A model generated the notes under the pieces. It ran no database searches. It was not told where the DNA came from and saw only the letters and a program-made list of their open reading frames with translations. This document shows positions 5,741 to 5,745 of a stretch of DNA of 5,745 bases, piece after piece. Source of the DNA: an uncultured Porphyromonadaceae bacterium (GTDB lineage: Bacteria; Bacteroidota; Bacteroidia; Bacteroidales; Muribaculaceae); contig CAMWQF010000193.1 in NCBI GenBank assembly GCA_947176285.1, positions 1-5,745 on the forward strand, given 5' to 3'. Within the stretch, counting starts at the first letter, position 1. Each line of letters opens with the position of its first letter. A program made the translations under genes and the position numbers.

Positions 5741-5745
5741 CTTAC

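Overview
The window looks like part of a Bacteroidales chromosome (Bacteroides, Prevotella or Muribaculaceae type; genus not resolved). The evidence is a four-gene minus-strand operon of a layout characteristic of that group, A-rich leaders without Shine-Dalgarno sequences, and a tRNA 3' end with no encoded CCA. There is no sign of an insertion sequence, phage gene or CRISPR array.

Left edge (1-190): the last bases of a plus-strand tRNA gene, then its intrinsic terminator (31-72). The tail of a minus-strand reading frame runs into both from the right. A perfect 14-bp hairpin lies at 121-151.

Centre (2-4767, minus strand, transcribed right to left): an ECF sigma factor (4767-4267), a 136-bp gap with a long hairpin and a possible ECF promoter, a compact membrane anti-sigma-like protein with a DUF4974 domain (4130-3681), a TonB-dependent outer-membrane receptor with an N-terminal STN signalling domain (3684-1168), and a DUF4249 lipoprotein (1180 to the window edge). 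The last three genes overlap by 4 and 13 bases, so they are very probably co-transcribed and translationally coupled. The family-based model is that the receptor binds a substrate and its STN domain contacts the periplasmic DUF4974 domain. That releases the sigma factor, which raises expression of the receptor and its lipoprotein partner. The substrate cannot be read from sequence. No SusD homologue is present; the DUF4249 lipoprotein occupies the partner position.

Right (4768-5745): a 111-bp divergent intergenic region, a DUF2461 family gene on the plus strand (4879-5571), and a 23-bp perfect hairpin terminator close to the window end.

The main oddities are the DUF4249 frame, which has no stop and runs antisense through a tRNA terminator and into the tRNA; the reduced anti-sigma protein, which lacks the usual FecR domain; the receptor, whose STN domain joins the plug without a carboxypeptidase-like domain; and the structured gap between sigma and anti-sigma. 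I see a well-formed variant of a known regulatory transport module rather than a clearly new system.
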